From NCBI RefSeq assembly GCF_000717025.1, contig NZ_JNXG01000004.1, positions 248,001-312,000 of the forward strand: DNA of 64,000 nt, given 5' to 3'. The notes beneath the pieces are model-generated. The model was not told the origin of the DNA, made no database searches, and saw only the letters and a program-made list of their open reading frames with translations. Positions 63,300 to 64,000 of the stretch are shown here, in pieces. Numbering within the stretch: the stretch's first letter is position 1; each line of letters starts with the position of its first letter. Source of the stretch: Streptomyces atroolivaceus. Its GTDB lineage: Bacteria > Actinomycetota > Actinomycetes > Streptomycetales > Streptomycetaceae. A program made the position numbers and the translations under genes.

Positions 63300-64000
63300 G
63301 TCTCTCCTAGCACTTGCTCGATGAAGGCCAGTGACTCCCGGGGCGTGAGAGCCTGAGCCCGGATGATGCCACACCGGAGTTCGATGATCCGGAGGTGCTT
63401 CGGGTCCGCGATCGGGCGGCTTCCGAAGTCCCCTTCGGAGCGCCCCACGGCCGAGCCGTCCCCGAACTTCAGCACCTGCATCTCCCCTCCCATACCGGCA
63501 TGGTCATCGCGTGCGGTCGGCATGACCTGGATCTCGACATTGCGAAACTGCCCAAGTTGCAGCAGGCGTTGGAGCTGCCGGCGCAGGACCATTCTGCCCC
63601 CGAGGTGGCGTCGCAGAGTCACCTCTTCCTGGACAAAACTGAGCTCAGGCGCAGGTGAACGATTGAAGATGGACTGACGGGCGACGCGAGCGGCCACCAG
63701 CCTTTCCACCTCGTCCGGTGAGAATGCAGGCCGCCGCATCCCGAACAATGCCCGCGCATATTCCTCCGTCTGCAACAAGCCGTGGAAGTTATGGCTGCCG
63801 TAGGCCGAGAGCTCTACAGCCCGTGCCTCCAGCTTCGCCAACTCTCGAATCTTCCTCGGATACCGGGCCTCAGCCATTTCCTTCTTGAACATGGCTAGCT
63901 TGCCGCCTGCTCCCAGCACCGTGTCCGCCTTGTCGAGGAATTCAGGCCGGGGGATACGCCTTCCGCCCTCCACCTTGTAGACCAGGTCCTCCCCGTACCC
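63296..64000 (-). CDS. XRE-family regulator with DUF5753 domain, N-terminus beyond the window
   Basis: 235 codons are visible and the frame is open to base 64000, so the start lies outside. The first visible residues (YGEDLVYKVEGGRRIPRPEF, then LDKADTVLGAGGKL) are the end of the XRE helix-turn-helix. The rest is the DUF5753 domain: REARAVELSAYGSHN-like strand, FHGLLQTEEYARALF, and VQVMPTARDDHAGMGGEMQV. It is a partner of the coupled DUF397 gene, as in WhiJ-like systems. GC content is noticeably lower than in the rest of the window. Confidence 0.9.
   Translation of the reverse strand, partial: GYGEDLVYKVEGGRRIPRPEFLDKADTVLGAGGKLAMFKKEMAEARYPRKIRELAKLEARAVELSAYGSHNFHGLLQTEEYARALFGMRRPAFSPDEVERLVAARVARQSIFNRSPAPELSFVQEEVTLRRHLGGRMVLRRQLQRLLQLGQFRNVEIQVMPTARDDHAGMGGEMQVLKFGDGSAVGRSEGDFGSRPIADPKHLRIIELRCGIIRAQALTPRESLAFIEQVLGET

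Noticed and set aside
1..64000. tRNA, rRNA, CRISPR, IS or prophage elements
   Set aside because: Looked for cloverleaf arms with CCA-ends, regularly spaced repeats, transposase motifs and terminal inverted repeats on both strands; none was seen.

Overview
This is a 64 kb stretch of a very GC-rich (roughly 70% or more) actinobacterial chromosome, almost certainly Streptomyces. Supporting this are the extreme third-position GC, frequent GTG/TTG starts, GTGA/ATGA stop-start overlaps, many TANNNT-type -10 boxes placed 6-8 nt before the start codon (leaderless mRNAs), and characteristic families: DUF574 methyltransferase, an SARP/AfsR-like regulator, an XRE-DUF397 pair and GlnA2. The order panB - nadE - glnA2 - glnE - malR - malEFG - alpha-glucosidase matches the core chromosome of Streptomyces as I remember it. 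I see no tRNA, rRNA, IS element, prophage, CRISPR array or attachment site.

Layout. 0-18 kb: the tail of a TetR regulator, then mostly single-gene units: aldo/keto reductase, DUF574 methyltransferase, two PhzF-fold isomerases (2.4 and 17.2 kb), a secreted lamin-tail protein, an SDR, a Tat-exported PhoD phosphatase, a Gfo/Idh oxidoreductase divergent from a Bcr/CflA efflux pump, a remnant of a phosphotransferase gene, an Rsm22-type methyltransferase with a probable Fe-S site, a secreted GDSL esterase, a dimethylargininase, a TetR regulator, a stand-alone prim-pol protein and a lipoprotein. 18-31 kb: heme oxygenase behind an iron box, methionine aminopeptidase, an MFS exporter, an F420-dependent NADP reductase, a site-2 protease, a 1113-residue AfsR-like regulator, a DrrAB-type ABC exporter behind four direct repeats phased at 11 bp, and panB.

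31-46 kb: a membrane-anchored EEP phosphodiesterase; a chloramphenicol-type MFS pump preceded by a leaderless Arg-rich leader ORF; a second MFS pump; nadE; a CBS protein; a DUF305/DUF3105 pair ending in a GC-rich tandem repeat; glnA2; an SseB/DUF1266 protein; another MFS gene; a SLOG-fold protein; and a HemK/PrmC-like methyltransferase behind a second short Arg-rich ORF and two mutually exclusive RNA stems. 46-58 kb: glnE, a PAP2 phosphatase, and a maltose/maltodextrin module. In that module malR diverges from malE-malF-malG-alpha-glucosidase, and a second MalR paralogue is translationally coupled to the glucosidase. 58-64 kb: an accessory block of divergent regulator/enzyme pairs (winged-helix regulator with alpha/beta hydrolase; LysR with epimerase and aldo/keto reductase), then a lower-GC XRE/DUF397 pair running off the right edge.

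How genes work together. Nitrogen metabolism is represented by glnA2 and glnE, and cofactor synthesis by panB and nadE. Sugar uptake is represented by the mal operon: lipoprotein binding protein, two permeases, intracellular glucosidase and two LacI repressors; the ATPase (MsiK-type) is not in the window. The parts most worth following up are regulatory: the two leader-ORF RNA devices, the phased repeats before drrAB, the mal operators with twin repressors, and the iron box.
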